Assembly: GCF_000730165.1 (NCBI RefSeq)
Contig: NZ_CP022111.1
Coordinates: 992,001 to 1,056,000 of the forward strand
Reading direction: 5' to 3'
Source: Nitrospirillum viridazoti CBAmc
GTDB lineage: Bacteria > Pseudomonadota > Alphaproteobacteria > Azospirillales > Azospirillaceae
Length of the DNA: 64,000 nucleotides
Shown: positions 48,343 through 57,660 of the stretch, piece after piece
How positions within the stretch are numbered: the first letter of the stretch is position 1
How the letters are laid out: each line of letters starts with the position of its first letter
Translations under genes and position numbers: made by a program
The notes under the pieces: model-generated
Told to the model about the DNA's origin: nothing
Database searches by the model: none
What the model saw: the letters and a program-made list of their open reading frames with translations, nothing else

Positions 48343-48986
48343 CAGGCGGCCCTCCCCAGGGGACCCAGGCGCCGCTCCACCGCCGCCAGCAGCCGGGCCT
48401 GGATGGTGGCGATGTCGCCGGTGGCGTCGATCACGGCGCAGCGGCCGGGATCATGGGCGGCGATGTCCAGGAAGCCCTGGCGCAGGCGTTCATGGAAATC
48501 CATGCCCATGCGCTCGTACCGGTCTTCGGCGCCGGGCCGTGATCCAGCACGCGCCAGACCGGCCTCGACCGGCAGGTCCAGCACCAGGGTCAGATCGGGC
48601 ATAAGGCCGCCGGTGGACAGGCGGTGCAGGTCGGCCAGGACGCCCCGGTCCACGCCCATGGCGTAGCCCTGATAGGCAACGGTGCTGTCGACATAGCGGT
48701 CGCACAGCACCCAGGCGCTCCGGGCCAGGGCCGGGCGCACCAGTGCCTCGACATTCTCGTGCCGGGCGGCGTTATGCAGCAGCGCCTCGGTCAGGCGCTG
48801 CCAGGGCGTGTCGCCGGCCACCAGCAGGCCCCGGATGGCGGCGGCGCCATCGGAACCGCCGCCCGGCTCGCGGGTGGTCACCACCTCCACGCCCCGGTCC
48901 GTCAGGGCCTGGGCCAGCAGGCGGATCTGGGTGGACTTGCCTGCCCCCTCTCCGCCCTCAAGGGTGATGAACCGGCCGGTCGCCAT
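48342..48986 (-). CDS. tmk: Thymidylate kinase
   Basis: This 214-aa kinase makes dTDP from dTMP. It has the P-loop LEGGEGAGKST, the DR motif CDRYVDSTVAYQG and a lid region PGAEDRYERMG. ATG 48986 gives the conserved MATGRFITLEGGEG start. It lies 8 bp after dacC and joins holB, a conserved order in alphaproteobacteria. Confidence 0.95.
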   Translation of the reverse strand: MATGRFITLEGGEGAGKSTQIRLLAQALTDRGVEVVTTREPGGGSDGAAAIRGLLVAGDTPWQRLTEALLHNAARHENVEALVRPALARSAWVLCDRYVDSTVAYQGYAMGVDRGVLADLHRLSTGGLMPDLTLVLDLPVEAGLARAGSRPGAEDRYERMGMDFHERLRQGFLDIAAHDPGRCAVIDATGDIATIQARLLAAVERRLGPLGRAA

Positions 48987-48994
48987 TAGCCGCC

Positions 48995-50167
48995 TCAGCT
49001 GCCGAAGATCATGCGGTGCAGGCCGGCACCCATGCGGCCGAACAGGCCCAGGCGCGGCACGTCGTTGGCGGCCCGCAGGGGGATTTCCAGGGTCTGCAGG
49101 TCCGGCGCCGTCACCTTCAGGGTGGCGACGGTGGCGCCCTTGGCCACCGGGGCGGCCAGCGGCAGCTGCGTCACCACGGCCACCTTCATGGCGCGGCGCT
49201 GCTCGGCGGTCAGGGTGATCTTCAGGGCGTCGGGGATGACCACCGGCACCGTGTCGGCGGTGCCCAGCGATACCGGCAGGGTGTCCACGGTCTCGCCCGC
49301 CTTGAACAGGGCATAGTCGTCGAACTCGTGGAAGCCCCATTCCAGGATGCGGGCGGGCTCATCCGCGCGGCTCTGCATGCTGGTCAGGCCGTTGATCACC
49401 AGCACCAGGCGGCGATCGCCGCGCTTGGCCGAGGCGATCAGGCCGTAGCCGCCGGCCTCGGTATGGCCGGTCTTCAGGCCGTCCACGCCCATGTTGCGGT
49501 ACAGCAGCGGGTTGCGATTGCCCTGCTTGATCTTGTTGTAGGTGAACTCCAGCTCCGAGAAATAATGATAGTACTCGGGAAAGTCGTGGATGGTGTGGAT
49601 GGCCAGGATGGCCAGGTCGTGCGCCGTGGAATAGTGGTTGGCGTCCGGCAGGCCGGCGGCGTTGGTGAAGTTGCTGTCCTTCATGCCCATGTCGTGGGCG
49701 CGCTTGGTCATGTTGCGGCAGAAGGCTTCCTCCGTGCCGCCCAGACCTTCCGCCAGGACGATGGTGGCGTCGTTGCCGGACTGCACCAGCACGCCACGGA
49801 TCAGATCCTCGACCTTCACGTTGGCGCCCAGCGGCAGGTACATGGTGGAGCCTTCGGTCTTGGCCCCGCCCAGTTCCCAGGCGCGGCGGCTGACCGGCAG
49901 GCTGTCCTCCAGCGACAGCTTGCCGTTCTTCAGCCGGTCGAAGACCATGTACATGGTCATGACCTTGCTCATCGACGACGTCGGCATGTGCTGGTCGGCG
50001 TTCTTGGCGAACAGGACGGTGCCGGTGTCGGCATCCATCAGGATGGCCTGGCGCGCCTCGGTATCAATGGTGGCGGCGTGCGCCACGCTGCTCAACAGAC
50101 CGCCCAGCAGCCCTATAACCAGGGCGGCCCTAACCGCGCCGCGTGTCGCCAAAACCTTCAGTTCCAT
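48995..50167 (-). CDS. dacC: D-alanyl-D-alanine carboxypeptidase (PBP5/6 family)
   Basis: A 390-aa peptidoglycan carboxypeptidase that trims the terminal D-Ala. A signal peptide (residues 12-31) precedes the peptidase domain with SxxK (Ser65-Lys68), SxN (Ser130-Asn132) and KTG (Lys232). The C-terminal beta domain is followed by an amphipathic end (GLFGRMGAGLHRMIFGS) that should bind the inner membrane. It is first in the dacC-tmk-holB-metG run and follows RlpA and MltB-type genes, a cell-wall neighbourhood. The dacA symbol is equally usable. Confidence 0.94.
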   Translation of the reverse strand: MELKVLATRGAVRAALVIGLLGGLLSSVAHAATIDTEARQAILMDADTGTVLFAKNADQHMPTSSMSKVMTMYMVFDRLKNGKLSLEDSLPVSRRAWELGGAKTEGSTMYLPLGANVKVEDLIRGVLVQSGNDATIVLAEGLGGTEEAFCRNMTKRAHDMGMKDSNFTNAAGLPDANHYSTAHDLAILAIHTIHDFPEYYHYFSELEFTYNKIKQGNRNPLLYRNMGVDGLKTGHTEAGGYGLIASAKRGDRRLVLVINGLTSMQSRADEPARILEWGFHEFDDYALFKAGETVDTLPVSLGTADTVPVVIPDALKITLTAEQRRAMKVAVVTQLPLAAPVAKGATVATLKVTAPDLQTLEIPLRAANDVPRLGLFGRMGAGLHRMIFGS

Positions 50168-50355
50168 GTCTCTTCTATCCCGACTGCGTGTCCGATAGCT
50201 CTAATAGCCTTAAAGCATGCGGGGGCACTGATGCCCCATGAACGGCCGTCCATGCCAGTCTCCAGACGGCCTATGGCCAAAATGTCCCAACCGGCGGCGC
50301 CCCCGGTGCACAGGGTGCGGCGGCCGGCGGGACCATTTCAAGCTTAACCCGCGCC

Positions 50356-51447
50356 TTACTCGACGATCACGCGGGCGCCGTTGTTGCCTGCGGCCACCAC
50401 CTGGTCCAGCACCTGGTCGGCCTGTTCGGGCGTGTCCAGCGGCCCGACGCGGACGCGGAAGAACTGCGTGCCGTTGACCATGCTGGGCGCCAAGAAGGAC
50501 GGGCCGATGCTGGCCAGCCGGGCGCGCAGCTTGTTGGCGTTGTCGAACAGGGTGAAGGACCCAGCCTGCACGTAGATGCGCTTCGGCCCCGGGCCGACCG
50601 CGACCTGCTGCACCACGGGCGCCGGCAGGAATCGGCCGTCCGGCTCCGTCGTGCCGGGAACGGTGGTGGGGGCCGAGACAGGCCGCGCCGGGGCCGGATT
50701 CGGCCCCTGCGCCGGCGGCAAGGCCTGGCCCTGCACCGTCACGCTGGGTCGCGGGGCGGCCTTGGGCACCGGACTACCGTCCGCCATGGTGGTGGGCACG
50801 GGCGCTGTGCTGCTGGGCGGCGCGGTCAGGGCCACCTGGCTGCCGCCGGCCTGCATGGCCGCCGCCGCGATGGCGCGGCTTTCATCCGCCAGGATCTGCA
50901 CCCGCACCTTGGCCGTGCCCTGCTGTTCCATACCCAGCAACTGGGCGGAGCGGCGGGACAGGTCGATGATGCGGCCGGCGGCGAAGGGGCCGCGGTCGTT
51001 GATGCGCACGACGATGGAACGGCCGTTGTCCAGGTTGGTCACCCGCACCAGGCTGGGCATGGGCAGGGTCTGGTGGGCCGCCGTCAGCTCGTTCTGATCG
51101 AAGGTTTCGCCGTTGGCGGTGCGCTCCTGGTGGAACCCCGGGCCATACCAGCTGGCGATGCCGGTCTGGTCGTAATCATAGTCGGCGCGCGGATAGTACC
51201 AGATGCCACCGATCTGGTAGGGGTTGCCCACCTTGTAGGTGGGCTGGCCCGCGCCTGCGGTCGATGGGGCCTGGGTCTTGACGGTGGCGGCGGGGCCCGG
51301 CGCCTCCTGCTTGTGGGCGCAGCCGGCCATCAGCAGGCCAGCCAGCGATGCCCCGGCCAGGGCGGGCGCTTTCCAGGGGAACTGCCACATCGATTCGTTG
51401 GTGGCGGCGGCCGTCGCCGTCCGCTTCACCAGATTTGCCCGGCTCAT
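50356..51447 (-). CDS. rlpA: RlpA-like septal lytic transglycosylase with SPOR domain
   Basis: A lipoprotein (lipobox LMAGC) with a double-psi beta-barrel (IASWYGPGFHQERTANGETF, NELTAAHQTLPMPS, VRINDRGPF, IIDLSRRSAQ). A Pro-rich linker and a C-terminal SPOR domain (RIYVQAGSFTLFDNANKL) follow. RlpA proteins cut denuded glycan at the septum. The start is uncertain: ATG 51447 leaves an unusually long lead before the hydrophobic segment, while ATG 51390 gives a normal lipoprotein signal but lacks a ribosome site. Confidence 0.9.
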   Translation of the reverse strand: MSRANLVKRTATAAATNESMWQFPWKAPALAGASLAGLLMAGCAHKQEAPGPAATVKTQAPSTAGAGQPTYKVGNPYQIGGIWYYPRADYDYDQTGIASWYGPGFHQERTANGETFDQNELTAAHQTLPMPSLVRVTNLDNGRSIVVRINDRGPFAAGRIIDLSRRSAQLLGMEQQGTAKVRVQILADESRAIAAAAMQAGGSQVALTAPPSSTAPVPTTMADGSPVPKAAPRPSVTVQGQALPPAQGPNPAPARPVSAPTTVPGTTEPDGRFLPAPVVQQVAVGPGPKRIYVQAGSFTLFDNANKLRARLASIGPSFLAPSMVNGTQFFRVRVGPLDTPEQADQVLDQVVAAGNNGARVIVE

Positions 51448-51490
51448 CACTCGCACACCGCTATGGATTGTGGCTGCACCCTACAACATC

Positions 51491-52600
51491 TCACGGCGCC
51501 GCGCCAAGTTGATCGGCCAGCAAACCGACGGTGGTCGCGAAATAGGTGGACCGGTTCCAGTTCATGATGGTGCGGTAGTTGTCATAGACCAGGAAGGCGC
51601 GGCCGTCCGGCCCGTCCGGAATGACCAGCGAGGCCGACAGCGCGCGGGCCGGCAGCGGCTTGCCGTCCAGGGACCGCACCCCGGCCTTGGCCCATTCCGC
51701 CAGCGTGCGCTTCTTGTCCAGGCCGGCGGCGGCCGCCGCGTCCAGACCTTTCGCCGGCAGCGTCACTTCCCGTCCCCAGGTGGTGCCGGCGTCCCAGCCC
51801 ACGGTGGACAGGTAGTTGGCGGCCGAGGCCAGCACGTCCGGCGTCCGGGTCCAGATGTCGCGGCGGCCGCAACCGTCGAAGTCCTGCGCGAACTTGAAGA
51901 AGGCGCTGGGCATGAACTGCACCTGGCCCATGGCGCCGGCCCATGACCCCTTCATGGTGGCGGGGTCGACCTTGTCCTCCTCCACAATGCGCAGGGCCTG
52001 GATCAGCTCCTTGCGGAAATAAGCCGGGCGGCGGCCATCATGGGCCAGGGTCGCCAGGGCGTCGATGATGCGGAAGCCGCCGGTGACGCGGCCGTAATTG
52101 GTCTCCAGCCCCCACAGCGCGACGATGTACTGCGGCTGCACGTGGTACTTGGCGCCGACCTGGGCCAGCAGGGCGGCGTTCTGGCGCATCATGTCCCGGC
52201 CGCGCTGGATGCGATCCTTGGTCAGGACGCGGTCGGCGTAGGTGGCGAAGGTGACCGTGCCTTCCGGCTGCTTGCGGTCCAGGTCGATGACGCGCGGCAG
52301 CTCCTGCACATTGGCCAGCGCGAGGTCCAGGGTGGCCTTGGAGATGCCCTGGGCCTGGGCTTCCTGTCGCACGCCCTCCAGCCAGCGCGCGAAGTCCGCC
52401 TGCTGTTCCGGCGTTATGACGGTGGGGGCGGGCGCCGTGGGGGCCGGTGGTTGCGCTGGGGCGGGCGGGGGTGCCGGTGGCTGCTGGGCGTTCGCCGCCG
52501 CCGGCGGTCCGCCGGCGCACCCCGTCAGCAACAGCGCCGACAGCAGGCCGATGCCGGCGCTGCGGGACAGGAGGGGGCGGCTGACGGGAAAGCGGGTCAC
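51491..52600 (-). CDS. mltB: MltB-type lytic murein transglycosylase
   Basis: A 369-aa lipoprotein with lipobox LLTGC (Cys28). A Pro/Ala-rich spacer (about residues 30-60) and an SLT_2 catalytic domain with Glu166 in ALWGLETNYG follow; QVQFMPSAF and NYLSTVGWD are typical of the family. It cleaves glycan strands to anhydromuropeptides. It starts 51 bp after the YdcF-like gene's stop and precedes rlpA. Confidence 0.92.
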   Translation of the reverse strand: MTRFPVSRPLLSRSAGIGLLSALLLTGCAGGPPAAANAQQPPAPPPAPAQPPAPTAPAPTVITPEQQADFARWLEGVRQEAQAQGISKATLDLALANVQELPRVIDLDRKQPEGTVTFATYADRVLTKDRIQRGRDMMRQNAALLAQVGAKYHVQPQYIVALWGLETNYGRVTGGFRIIDALATLAHDGRRPAYFRKELIQALRIVEEDKVDPATMKGSWAGAMGQVQFMPSAFFKFAQDFDGCGRRDIWTRTPDVLASAANYLSTVGWDAGTTWGREVTLPAKGLDAAAAAGLDKKRTLAEWAKAGVRSLDGKPLPARALSASLVIPDGPDGRAFLVYDNYRTIMNWNRSTYFATTVGLLADQLGAAP

Positions 52601-52651
52601 AGGCGAATTCCTCAGGCAAGCGGGAAAGGTGGTCGAAAACTAGGAATGAAA

Positions 52652-53491
52652 TCAGGGCGTTTTGGTGGCGCCGTCACCTTTCCCGCTTCCTTCGGCGGTA
52701 TCGGGTGCGGGGAACAGGCTGTCGGTACGGCCCAGCAGGCGGTAGGCCACCAGTCCGATGTATTCGTGCACCGACTGCGACAGCAGTTCCAGCCCACGCA
52801 ACAGGTCGAAGTCCGGCCGGCACAGCAGGGTCCTGGGGGCCCGGATGTCCACCGGGTAGGCCACCACCGGCCAGCCGACATGGCGGAAGATGCCCACCGA
52901 GCGCGGCATATGGAAGGCCGATGTCACCAGCAGCCAGGTCTGCCCGGGCTGCGGATGCATCAGGTCACGGCTGAACAGCGCGTTCTCCCAAGTGTTGCGC
53001 GACTCCCCCTCGAAGGTCACGCGGCCGATGTCCATGCCGATCTCTTCCAGGGCGGCGCGGGCCACCGGCGCCTCCTTTTCATCGGGGTCGCGCAGCTCCC
53101 CGGAACCGCCGGAGAAGATGATGCGGGCGTCGGGATAGCGGCGAGCCAGGTCGGGAATCACCATCAGCCGCTCCGCCGCGGCGTTCACCTCCGGCTGGCC
53201 CGTCTCGGCCGTCGCCACCTGGTCGACGGACCCGCCCAGGACGATGATGCCGTCGACATGGGCGGGCAGGCCCGCAGGCGCCGGAAAGCGCTGCTCCAGC
53301 GTGCGCATGCTCCACGCCCCGACGGGTAGCACGGCGATGATGGCCAGCCCCAAGGCTGCGGCCCGGGCGCAGAACAGGGATCGGCGCGTCCTGAAGCCCC
53401 CGGTTGCAAAAAGGCCAACCAACAAAAACAAAAGCAATAGGTTGCCGGGCGCCGTCAGCGTCCAGAAGATCTTGGACAGGGCAAAACTCAA
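52652..53491 (-). CDS. YdcF/ElyC-like DUF218 membrane protein
   Basis: The 279-aa product has two N-terminal membrane helices (about 13-30 and 42-60). A DUF218 domain with IIVLGGS, ARIIFSGGSGEL, ESRNTWENA and LLVTSAFHMPRS follows. ElyC and SanA, relatives with this architecture, act in envelope biogenesis and lipid-carrier metabolism. Its place before two cell-wall hydrolase genes supports an envelope role. The active-site chemistry is not established. Confidence 0.88.
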   Translation of the reverse strand: MSFALSKIFWTLTAPGNLLLLFLLVGLFATGGFRTRRSLFCARAAALGLAIIAVLPVGAWSMRTLEQRFPAPAGLPAHVDGIIVLGGSVDQVATAETGQPEVNAAAERLMVIPDLARRYPDARIIFSGGSGELRDPDEKEAPVARAALEEIGMDIGRVTFEGESRNTWENALFSRDLMHPQPGQTWLLVTSAFHMPRSVGIFRHVGWPVVAYPVDIRAPRTLLCRPDFDLLRGLELLSQSVHEYIGLVAYRLLGRTDSLFPAPDTAEGSGKGDGATKTP

Positions 53492-53538
53492 GGCATTTGC
53501 CTCCCATAATCATTGAGCGGGAAAGCCTAGGCCTGGCA

Positions 53539-53572
53539 GGCCTACTCCTGTAACCGGCCTACCCCTGTAGCC
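53539..53572. repeat. 17-bp tandem repeat, two copies
   Basis: GGCCTACTCCTGTAACC is followed directly by GGCCTACCCCTGTAGCC, with two mismatches. It lies between the divergent YdcF-like and EAL genes, so it could be an operator or a replication-slippage product. Confidence 0.6.
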
Positions 53573-53633
53573 AGCGCTTCAGGCCAAAGCGGTCCGGATA
53601 CCGTCAGATTCCATCGTATTTGTCGAATATTGC

Positions 53634-55028
53634 ATGGACGGCGCAGTTTCCTCATGCGGGCCGGACAGGAAATGGTCTAAGGTCAAACCCAATCGAGAAC
53701 AAGCCGGCCCAGCCCTGATCGTGACCGATGCCTGCCTGACCGTCGTCGCCAGAACCGACGCTGCACCTGCCGGTGCCGGTGCCATGCAGGATATTTCCGT
53801 TTTCACCCGCCGTATCGATGATCATCTGGCCAGCCACAGCGGCCCCTGCGCCGTGCTGGTCATCGAGATCTCCCGCATGGCGGAGCTGTACAAGCTGCTG
53901 GGCCAGCAGGCGCTGGACACGTCCATGGCGGTCATGGCCGAGCGGGTCCTGGGCCTGTGCGGCAGCGCTGACGCCGTCTGCCGGATTGCCCGGGCGCAGT
54001 TCGCCCTTTTCCTGCCCAACCTCAGCCATGCCAGCAAGGCGCTGTTCACCGCCTCCGCCCTGGCTGCCCGCATCGGGGAGCCCATCCTGGTGGAGGGGCG
54101 GCTCTTGTATATGGTGGCCAAGATCGGGGTGGCGGTGTCGCCCGACGATGGCACCAGCGGCCAGGCGCTGCTGCGCAACGCGGCCATCGCCCAAGGTGAG
54201 GTGGCGAAGTCCGGCTCCGCCCATTACCTGCACTATACCGAACAGATGCGGGAGCGGCTGCGCCACCAGCTGATCACGGAGACGGAGCTGCGCCAGGCCA
54301 TCCTGGACGAGGCTTTCGTCCTGCACTACCAACCCAAGGTGGCCATCGCCGACGGCACCCCCATTGGGGGGGAGGCGCTGATCCGCTGGCGCCATCCCAC
54401 CCGGGGCCTGATCTATCCCATGGAATTCATTCCCATCGCCGAGGAGACGGGCCTGATGGTGCCCATCGGCGAATGGGCCCTGCGCGCCGCCTGCCGGCAA
54501 ATCCAGACCTGGATCGAGGCCGGCCGCCAGCCGCTGCAGATCGCCGTCAACGTCTCGGAACGTCAGTTCCGCTGGGGCCACCTGCCAGCCCTGATCGACG
54601 TCCTGTTGCGGGAGACGGGCATCCCGCCCCATCTGCTGCAGCTGGAAATCACCGAATCGGTGCTGCCGGAAGATCTGGAGGGGGCGCTGCGCCAGATGGC
54701 CTGGATCGCCGATTGCGGCGTGGCCCTGGCGCTGGATGATTTCGGCACCGGTTATTCCTCGCTGTCCTACCTGCGCGAGCTGCCGCTGGATTGTCTGAAG
54801 GTCGACCGCAAGTTCGTGCAGGACATGGAACAGGACAGCGGCACCCGCCACATCGTCCAGGCCATCGTCGCCATGGCCAAGGCCATGGGCCTGAAAGTGG
54901 TGGCGGAGGGCGTGGAGACGGAAGGGGAGCGTAGCCTGCTGCGCGGCATGGGCGTGGAGGAAGGCCAGGGCTATCTGTTCGCCCGCCCCCTGCCCGTCAA
55001 GGAATTCGAGCTGTTCTGCGGGCTGTAG
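53634..55028 (+). CDS. EAL phosphodiesterase with degenerate GGDEF domain
   Basis: A 464-aa soluble protein. The GGDEF domain (about residues 55-205) has RAQF where GGDEF is expected (IARAQFALFLP), so it should not make c-di-GMP. The EAL domain (about 220-460) keeps Glu247 (EALIRW), NVSERQF, EITES, DDFGTGYSSL, LKVDRKFV, VAEGVET and QGYLFARPL, so c-di-GMP hydrolysis is expected. No membrane helix or other sensor domain is seen. An internal ATG at 53784 is an alternative start; neither has a clear ribosome site. Confidence 0.9.
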   Translation: MDGAVSSCGPDRKWSKVKPNREQAGPALIVTDACLTVVARTDAAPAGAGAMQDISVFTRRIDDHLASHSGPCAVLVIEISRMAELYKLLGQQALDTSMAVMAERVLGLCGSADAVCRIARAQFALFLPNLSHASKALFTASALAARIGEPILVEGRLLYMVAKIGVAVSPDDGTSGQALLRNAAIAQGEVAKSGSAHYLHYTEQMRERLRHQLITETELRQAILDEAFVLHYQPKVAIADGTPIGGEALIRWRHPTRGLIYPMEFIPIAEETGLMVPIGEWALRAACRQIQTWIEAGRQPLQIAVNVSERQFRWGHLPALIDVLLRETGIPPHLLQLEITESVLPEDLEGALRQMAWIADCGVALALDDFGTGYSSLSYLRELPLDCLKVDRKFVQDMEQDSGTRHIVQAIVAMAKAMGLKVVAEGVETEGERSLLRGMGVEEGQGYLFARPLPVKEFELFCGL

Positions 55029-55080
55029 GCGCCGGGGCCGCTTCGCCGGCAATCATTTTCATAGTCTGGACAAAGGCCCG

Positions 55081-55458
55081 TCAGGTCGGCGTGTGCGCGG
55101 CATCATCCCGGGCCCCCGCCCCCGTGCCGCTGACGGCGCGAACCCAGCCGGCGACGATGGCGCCCACGCCGTCGCGCAGGAACTCGACGCCCACGCCGTT
55201 TTCGGTGCGGCGCACGATGCGGACGGCGGCGGCCACAGGCGCGCCCGGCAGGCGCAACACTCCCTCCGTCCCGATGGGCAGGTCAGGATCAGGAACAAGA
55301 AAGGCACCGCCGGCGGAAACATCGGCGATACGGCAAGATACAAGGACGTCGCCGCAGCTCAACTGCACCTGGCTGTCAACCGACAGGCGGTCATAGGTCC
55401 GGCGGTTGCTGGGCCGCACCAGGTTGGACAGCATGCGCTTGATACCGCCCCAGGCCAT
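55081..55458 (-). CDS. PilZ-domain c-di-GMP receptor
   Basis: A 125-aa protein with the PilZ binding signature: RxxxR in NRRTYDR (Arg20-Arg24) and DxSxxG in DVSAGG (Asp46-Gly50). It is a single-domain c-di-GMP effector; the partner is unknown. ATG 55458 follows a ggggagggg ribosome site, so the longer frame to 55527 was rejected. It converges on the EAL gene, so degradation and sensing of c-di-GMP are encoded side by side. Confidence 0.88.
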   Translation of the reverse strand: MAWGGIKRMLSNLVRPSNRRTYDRLSVDSQVQLSCGDVLVSCRIADVSAGGAFLVPDPDLPIGTEGVLRLPGAPVAAAVRIVRRTENGVGVEFLRDGVGAIVAGWVRAVSGTGAGARDDAAHTPT

Positions 55459-55673
55459 TAACCCCTCCCCTGCGAAGTCAGACGGGCCGACGATTTCCCG
55501 ACAACGGGATAGCGTAAGCCATGCCATGGTTGGAGTGTGCCGCCAAAGGCGTCGCGATACAAATGCCTGAGCGGAATGCCTTTGCCGCGAGGTTCTTGCA
55601 CGGCGCGCGTCTTATGGTCGGTGCCATCCGCCGTTGCGGGTGCGTAATGAGCCTGGTGATCGGGGAATAAGCG

Positions 55674-55937
55674 CTAGGGTGCACTGAAATGCGTTCGCGT
55701 GGCGCAGTTCGGGGCGCGTCCGTCGACCAGCTCAAGAACGTAGGATTCAAGCTCCAGCCGTTCCTCAGGGGTGGCATCGGCGTACGCCCGGGTGCCGCGG
55801 ATGCCCAGAAGCATTTCCGCCGCCCGTGTCAGGGCGATATCAGCCGCCACGCACGGATGTGCCGGTCGGTTCTTGGGGCAGGCGCTCCCTATCGTTGCTG
55901 TGGGACCACCCCCGCGATCGTCATGAAGATCGGACAC
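55674..55937 (-). CDS. Small hypothetical protein, low confidence
   Basis: An 87-codon frame starting at GTG with a ggga-type ribosome site. The C-terminal half looks protein-like (ALTRAAEMLLGIRG, TPEERLELESYVLEL), suggesting two helices, while the N-terminal half is disordered. An ATG at 56039 is an alternative. I recognise no family. Base composition around it is lower in GC than in its neighbours. Confidence 0.4.
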   Translation of the reverse strand: MSDLHDDRGGGPTATIGSACPKNRPAHPCVAADIALTRAAEMLLGIRGTRAYADATPEERLELESYVLELVDGRAPNCATRTHFSAP

Positions 55938-56078
55938 GGTCCACGTCTCCCGGACAATTGTGGGCACTGATCTACAACGAAAGTTATTTATACAGGCTGC
56001 GAAACGGCCATGGAATTGTGACGGGCGGTCTATCTCCAAAGTGGCACAGGGACGGGATCGCGCGCGGGCGCCGACGTC

Positions 56079-56846
56079 TCAGTTGGGCCGGGCCGCGGTC
56101 TCCTCGGGCCCCGCCCCATACAGGGACGGATCGGCGTTGCCGTGATGGGCCTCCAGCACTTTGTGCACGGATTGGCCAATCATGCGGATCTCGTCAAACT
56201 GGGTGACCAACTCGAAACAAAACAGGAATGCCAGGGTATAACAGGGAGCGGGAAAGCGCATCATGACCCGCAGGATAGGGGTGGTGTACAGCGGCCGGAC
56301 GGCGTCGCGGGTCATGACCAGGGTGATCAGCACGCCGATGATGGCGCCACCCAGCACGTCCGTGGGGAAGTGCAGTCCCAAATAGACGCGCACCGTGCAG
56401 ACGAAGATGGCGGTGTAGGCCATGGCCAGCACACCGATCCAGCGCCACACCAGAAAGATGCCGGTGGAAACCGCCATCCACAGCATGGCGTGGTCGCTGG
56501 GAAATGAGCTCCAGGTCCGCAAGATGGTTTCGCTGGTGCCGCTCAAGGGAAAGTGGAAGGGCACGGTGGGATCGTAGATGGGGCGCTCCCGGAAGGGGAG
56601 GAAGTGGGCCAGCAGGCGCCCGGCACCCAGGGCCAGCAGGCCGCTGACGAAGGTGGCGATCACCATCTCCTTTTCCCACAGCCCGCGCCGGCCGCCCCGG
56701 AACCAGACCCACCATAGGATGGCCACCGGGAACAGGCCCTTGAACATCGAGAAGTCGGCAATGGTGCGGATGGCGTGGTTCACCACGTCCGAGGTGAAGG
56801 CGTGGGTGGTCAGGAATTCCTGGATGGCACTGTCGAAGCCGTTCAT
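56079..56846 (-). CDS. PAP2-family membrane phosphatase
   Basis: A 255-aa membrane protein with about six helices and the three phosphatase signatures: FRERP (variant of KxxxxxxRP), SFPSDHA (PSGH type) and RVYLGLHFPTDVLGG. PAP2 enzymes remove phosphate from phosphatidate or undecaprenyl pyrophosphate; which one is not clear. ATG 56846 follows an aggaag ribosome site. It is monocistronic. Confidence 0.88.
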   Translation of the reverse strand: MNGFDSAIQEFLTTHAFTSDVVNHAIRTIADFSMFKGLFPVAILWWVWFRGGRRGLWEKEMVIATFVSGLLALGAGRLLAHFLPFRERPIYDPTVPFHFPLSGTSETILRTWSSFPSDHAMLWMAVSTGIFLVWRWIGVLAMAYTAIFVCTVRVYLGLHFPTDVLGGAIIGVLITLVMTRDAVRPLYTTPILRVMMRFPAPCYTLAFLFCFELVTQFDEIRMIGQSVHKVLEAHHGNADPSLYGAGPEETAARPN

Positions 56847-57109
56847 TTCTACGTTCTTCCTCCCTGGCCCTACTCGTCTCTCTGGCGATCGGGCAAACCT
56901 CAAGCATCGCCGGCCGCGATGACGGCCGGACGTGCGCTATTCCCCCTATTGCCCCGGAAATACCGGCGATATCGGGCAGGCGACCCCGCGCCACCTCGAC
57001 TCGCAACTGCCAACAAAATGTAACAAAAACTTTATATGGCGCGCACGGCGTCGCCAAAGACGTTCTTTGGAAATAGGTCGTGGGTCACAGATTGGTCGCG
57101 CCGAACGAC

Positions 57110-57556
57110 CTAGCGCGCCAGTGGCGTGTAGCTGCGCCGGGCGGCCCAGGCATCCAAGGCCAGTTCCACCGGGCGGAACAGCGGCCGTGGCAGGGCGTCC
57201 AGGCTGTACCAGCCCCAGTCCGCGATCTTGTGCGGTTCCAGCACCTGCGGCTCGCCCGGTTCCACCTCCTCGGCGGTGAACTGGATGTCCACGTAATGCT
57301 TGTCGTAGGCTAGAATGTTGTGCAGGCAGAGGAAGCGCAGGCGCCGCACCACCAGGCCGCACTCCTCCCTCACTTCGCGAATGGCGCATTCCTCGAAGGT
57401 CTCGCCATATTCCAGGTGGCCGCCGCACCAGGAATAGCTGCCGTCGCCATGGCTGTTGCGCCGGCGTCCCAGCAGGATGCGGCCCTCACGCTGGATCAGG
57501 ACCCCGATGCCGACTTTGGGCACGCCCGCAGCGGCGGAGGCTAGGGATTGGGTCAT
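57110..57556 (-). CDS. Nudix hydrolase, NUDT15/MutT-like
   Basis: The 148-aa product has a complete Nudix box at about residues 46-68 (GHLEYGETFEECAI, then REVREECGLV), with all catalytic glutamates. GRRRNSHGDGSYSWCGGHLE resembles NUDT15-type nucleotide pyrophosphatases. It probably hydrolyses modified nucleotides. ATG 57556 gives the compact domain; the frame to 57640 was not used. It is divergent from the SRAP gene, another DNA-maintenance function. Confidence 0.9.
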   Translation of the reverse strand: MTQSLASAAAGVPKVGIGVLIQREGRILLGRRRNSHGDGSYSWCGGHLEYGETFEECAIREVREECGLVVRRLRFLCLHNILAYDKHYVDIQFTAEEVEPGEPQVLEPHKIADWGWYSLDALPRPLFRPVELALDAWAARRSYTPLAR

Positions 57557-57660
57557 GCTATGGCTCCGGATACTAGCTGTGGCGCATTTGGCCTTGGCAG
57601 CGGTATCATGCCGCCGCCCCGGCGCCAAGCGCCCGCCCACATTCCGGAGTCGTCCCCGCC

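Noticed and set aside
55059-55343. Alternative 94-codon frame overlapping the PilZ gene
   Set aside because: Cys/Arg/Pro-rich translation without features; the PilZ frame has both signature motifs.
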